Source: an uncultured Campylobacter sp. (GTDB taxonomy: Bacteria; Campylobacterota; Campylobacteria; Campylobacterales; Campylobacteraceae). From it: 6,851 bases of DNA. The stretch's first letter is position 1. Every line of letters starts with the position of its first letter. Below, one piece after another: positions 4,618-6,851 of the stretch. The notes beneath the pieces were generated by a model. The model did no database searches, had not been told where the DNA came from, and saw only the letters and a program-made list of their open reading frames with translations. The DNA lies in assembly GCF_938045405.1 (NCBI RefSeq), contig NZ_CALIMW010000134.1:1-6851 (forward strand). The letters are read 5' to 3'. The position numbers and the translations under genes were made by a program.

Positions 4618-5868
4618 ATGATAAATTTAAAACTTATCGAGACGAATTTCGATGAATTTAATAAAAAACTCATCGCCAAAAAAGTCCCGCCGCAAACTCT
4701 GCAATCGCTACTGGATGCCTACAACGAGCTAAAATCCAAAAAGACGGAGCTAGAGAATCTTCAGGCCGTGCAAAATGCAAAGAGCAAGGAGTTAGGTCTC
4801 GCCGCGCGCGAAGGCAGGGACGTAGGCGCGCTAAAATCGCAACTTGAGGAAAACAAGCAAAAGATCCAAAGCCTAAGCGAGCTCGTAAATGAGCGCGAGC
4901 AGAGCCTAGAAGCGATCGCCGCGTGCGTGCCGAATATCATCGACGACGACGTGCCGATCGGCGCGGACGAGAACGAAAACGTCTGTATCAAAAAAGTGCT
5001 GCAGCCGCGCACGTTCGACTTTGCGCCCAAGCAGCACTTCGATCTCGGCGAGGCGCTGGGATGGCTTGATTTCGAGCGCGGCGTCAAACTCAGCGGCAGC
5101 CGCTTTACCGCGATCCGAGGTCTTGGCGCAAAACTGAATATGGCTCTCATCAACTACATGATAGAATTTAACAACTCGCGCGGCTTCGAGCTCGTAAATA
5201 TGCCGTTTTTGGTGCGCGATCAGATCCTCTACGGCACGGGTCAGCTGCCTAAATTTAAAGACGACCTCTACCGCGTTGACGACGAGGAGCAAAACCTCTA
5301 CCTCATCCCTACGAGCGAGGTTACGGCGACGAATCTCTTTAACGATGAAATTTTACTCAGCGAGGAACTGCCGATCAAGCTCACCAGCTACAGCCACTGC
5401 TTTCGCAAGGAAGCGGGCTCGGCGGGGCGCGATACGCGCGGCATGATCCGCCAGCACCAGTTTGAAAAGGTCGAGCTCGTCGCCATCACGCGCCCAGAGG
5501 ATAGCGCAAAGATGCTTGAGGAGATGATTTCATGCGCAAGCGATCTGCTAGCTAGCCTTGGCCTTCCGCACAGACACATGCTACTTTGCAGCGGCGATCT
5601 TGGCTTTAGCGCCGCAAAGACTGTGGATTTGGAGGTTTGGCTGCCGGGGCAGAACCAATACAGAGAGATCAGCTCGATCAGCAACTGTCGCGATTTTCAG
5701 GCGCGCAGAGCCAAGATCCGTTTCAAAGACGGCAAGAAAAACAGCCTCGTTCACACGCTAAACGGCTCCTCGCTCGCGGTCGGCCGCACGCTGATCGCGG
5801 TGATGGAAAACTACCAGCGCAAGGACGGTAGCATCGAAATCCCGCGCGTTTTAGAAAAATATATGTAG
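4618..5868 (+). CDS. serS: seryl-tRNA synthetase
   Basis: This cytoplasmic class II synthetase charges tRNA-Ser (and tRNA-Sec where present) with serine using ATP. The 416 residues are full length for bacterial SerRS. The N-terminal part (about 28-100) is the antiparallel coiled-coil arm that grips the long variable arm of tRNA-Ser. The catalytic core shows the serine-binding TSE (232-234) in PTSEVT, motif 2 FRKEAG...TRGMIRQHQFEKVE (262-286, ATP-binding Arg263 and Arg274), the segment EISSISNCRDFQARR (350-364) and motif 3 NGSSLAVGRT (382-391, Arg389 after LNG). Its GC is higher and AAATTT words fewer (about 6 RAATTY in 1251 bp) than in the flanking arrays. It appears to head an operon with the pentapeptide frame and nadD. 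Confidence 0.98.
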   Translation: MINLKLIETNFDEFNKKLIAKKVPPQTLQSLLDAYNELKSKKTELENLQAVQNAKSKELGLAAREGRDVGALKSQLEENKQKIQSLSELVNEREQSLEAIAACVPNIIDDDVPIGADENENVCIKKVLQPRTFDFAPKQHFDLGEALGWLDFERGVKLSGSRFTAIRGLGAKLNMALINYMIEFNNSRGFELVNMPFLVRDQILYGTGQLPKFKDDLYRVDDEEQNLYLIPTSEVTATNLFNDEILLSEELPIKLTSYSHCFRKEAGSAGRDTRGMIRQHQFEKVELVAITRPEDSAKMLEEMISCASDLLASLGLPHRHMLLCSGDLGFSAAKTVDLEVWLPGQNQYREISSISNCRDFQARRAKIRFKDGKKNSLVHTLNGSSLAVGRTLIAVMENYQRKDGSIEIPRVLEKYM

Positions 5869-5875
5869 GCGGCCC

Positions 5876-6664
5876 GTGCGAAAGCTTTGGAAAAACCCAA
5901 ATTCTAACGCCCGCTTCGCAGCCGCTGGATTTTGCGCTGCAAAATTTAGAAAGCGCGGCGTCAAATTTTTCGCGCTGCAAAACGCAGGATTTTTTGCAAC
6001 AAAATTTGACGAAATGGAATTTTGCAGCGCAGAGCCTGGGGCATACGATGCCGCGCTTCGCGATTTTAAATTTTGCAATGAAACGCTTCGTTATACGCGG
6101 CAAATTCGGCAATCACGGCACTCGTATTTTAAATTTCACGACGAGAAATTTGATGGCGCGAAATTTACGACCTGCGGAACGGAATTTTTAGGGGCGAACT
6201 TTCGTGGCGCAGAATTCTGCAAATCAAAATTTATGGCACGCGACGTTAAATTTTACAAAGCAGAATTGCGCGAGACGGGCTTTTTAGCTCACACTGCGAA
6301 ATTTTATGCGGCTAAATTTCACGGCGTGAAATTTCAGGAGATGAAGTTCCAGACGCCAAATTTAGAGCTTAAAATGAAATTTAGTGAAGCGAAATTCGGC
6401 GGGGTAAAATTCCGCGATGGCGCGCTTTTAAAATTTGCCGCCGTAAAAGGGCTGCAATGCAGTCCTAGCCTTTGCGCCGCTGCGCCTTTTAAATTTACCG
6501 CGCCGCAAAATGCGGGATTTTTTGCAACAAAATTCGGCGAAGCGGAATTTTATAGCGTAAAATTTCATAGAGCAAGATTGCGGTGCGCAAGATTTTACGG
6601 CGCAGAATTTGCGGCGAAGTGCGAGAAATTTTGCGGCGCGAAACGACGCGGAGCGGGCGCGTGA
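5876..6664 (+). CDS. pentapeptide-repeat-like protein between serS and nadD
   Basis: This 262-codon frame starts at GTG, 7 bp after the serS stop (weak AGGCGG site), and its TGA overlaps the nadD GTG by 4 bp (GTGA). Such a fit suggests a real operon member. From about residue 86 the protein is made of five-residue units with Phe or Leu every fifth position and mostly Ala, Ser or Val two before it: DGAKF, LGANF, RGAEF, CKSKF, YKAEL, YAAKF, HGVKF, SEAKF, GGVKF. That is the pentapeptide-repeat consensus, which forms a right-handed square beta-helix. Seven-residue steps break the lattice at intervals. It has no signal peptide or membrane helix and is Cys- and Lys-rich. An internal block, QNAGFFATKF, occurs twice. 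Function is unknown; known relatives include DNA-mimic gyrase protectors, but nothing here shows that role. It could also be a by-product of a DNA repeat. Confidence 0.5.
   Translation: MRKLWKNPNSNARFAAAGFCAAKFRKRGVKFFALQNAGFFATKFDEMEFCSAEPGAYDAALRDFKFCNETLRYTRQIRQSRHSYFKFHDEKFDGAKFTTCGTEFLGANFRGAEFCKSKFMARDVKFYKAELRETGFLAHTAKFYAAKFHGVKFQEMKFQTPNLELKMKFSEAKFGGVKFRDGALLKFAAVKGLQCSPSLCAAAPFKFTAPQNAGFFATKFGEAEFYSVKFHRARLRCARFYGAEFAAKCEKFCGAKRRGAGA
5899..6631. repeat. RAATTY-rich 15/21-bp periodic array B (serS-nadD)
   Basis: I count 28 RAATTY hexamers in this stretch, about one per 27 bases, against about 6 in all of serS. In the best part the hexamer or its variant starts at 6131, 6146, 6161, 6182, 6197, 6212, 6227, 6248, 6263, 6278, 6299, 6314, 6329, 6344 and 6359: steps of 15 broken by steps of 21. 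It then runs 6377, 6392, 6407 after an 18-base step. All steps are multiples of three, so the reading frame is kept. The encoded units match those of array A (AEFYSVKF here, AEFCSVKF there). Confidence 0.8.
5977..6551 (+). repeat. 47-bp direct repeat pair inside the pentapeptide frame
   Basis: Copy 1 (5977-6023) and copy 2 (6505-6551) match at 41 of 47 bases, and all six differences are transitions. Both are in the same frame and encode QNAGFFATKF followed by DEMEF or GEAEF; three of the six changes are silent. This suggests an internal segmental duplication under some coding constraint. Confidence 0.7.
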
Positions 6665-6851
6665 AGATCGCGCTTTTCGGCGGCAGTTTCGATCCGCCGC
6701 ACGCAGGACACGAAGCCGCGGTAAAGGCGATTTTATCAAGCCTAAAGCCCGATTTGCTGGTCATAATGCCGTCGTTTCTAAACCCGTTTAAAAAGAGCTT
6801 TTCGGCGCCGCCGCAGCTGCGGCTTAGATGGTGCCGCGCGCTGTGGAGCGA
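6661..6851 (+). CDS. nadD: nicotinate-nucleotide adenylyltransferase, 5' part
   Basis: NadD transfers AMP from ATP to nicotinate mononucleotide to make deamido-NAD in NAD biosynthesis. The 63 visible codons begin MKIALF and contain the nucleotidyltransferase signature GGSFDPPHAGH (7-17) with the HxGH element at 14-17. PSFLNPFKK (37-45) matches the segment around the NPFK motif of this family, and the whole resembles epsilonproteobacterial NadD. GTG at 6661 is chosen because GGAG (6650-6653) lies seven bases upstream and the motif sits at the expected distance from the start. The gene runs off the right end of the window. It overlaps the preceding frame by 4 bp, so its translation may be coupled to it. 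Confidence 0.93.
   Translation, partial: MKIALFGGSFDPPHAGHEAAVKAILSSLKPDLLVIMPSFLNPFKKSFSAPPQLRLRWCRALWS

Noticed and set aside
4761..5292. Minus-strand frames inside serS
   Set aside because: They lie opposite the conserved SerRS coding sequence and have no domain or ribosome site.
5723..6112. Minus-strand frames in array B
   Set aside because: The repeat unit lacks stops in several frames. These frames run into serS antisense and do not fit the pentapeptide consensus.

Overview
The window looks like a chromosomal segment of a Campylobacter-type epsilonproteobacterium (Campylobacterota). The evidence is the tight ATGA-coupled gene order, the overuse of the word AAATTT, promoters with a clear -10 box but little at -35, and the style of the SerS, NadD and Nik proteins. 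The fairly GC-rich coding regions point to the oral C. gracilis / C. rectus / C. showae side of the genus rather than C. jejuni. This is inference; no species was identified.

Bases 1-321 hold an intergenic region with two mutually exclusive hairpins, a clean -10 box and a tRNA-Glu with anticodon CUC. The T-arm of this tRNA carries one base too many, so it may be decayed. Between the tRNA and the convergent nik operon is a degenerate tandem copy of the 3' end of nikO.

Bases 322-4477 (minus strand) hold a NikKMLQO-type ECF nickel importer, read in the order nikK, (repeat region), nikM, nikL, nikQ, nikO. NikM is the substrate-binding membrane protein, NikQ the coupling membrane protein and NikO the ATPase. 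NikK and NikL are exported accessory proteins that take the place of CbiN/NikN. The last three junctions are 4-bp ATGA overlaps. nikK is separated from nikM by about 780 bp of 15-bp periodic sequence. Read on the PLUS strand, antisense to the operon, this sequence encodes a frameshifted pentapeptide-repeat array. A 259-codon minus-strand frame also runs through it.

Bases 4478-4617 are a divergent promoter region. In front of nikK lies GTAATA-N15-TATTAC, which fits the epsilonproteobacterial NikR operator pattern. In front of serS lie a -10 box and a strong Shine-Dalgarno.

Bases 4618-6851 (plus strand) hold serS, then a 262-codon pentapeptide-repeat reading frame that fits exactly between serS (7-bp gap) and nadD (4-bp GTGA overlap), then the first 63 codons of nadD.

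The most unusual feature is the pair of RAATTY-rich arrays (about 3003-3693 and 5876-6664). They belong to the same pentapeptide-like repeat family and sit inside two unrelated operons. RAATTY is the site methylated by CtsM, which C. jejuni uses to recognise DNA for natural transformation, so the arrays could have a DNA-level role as well as, or instead of, a coding one.
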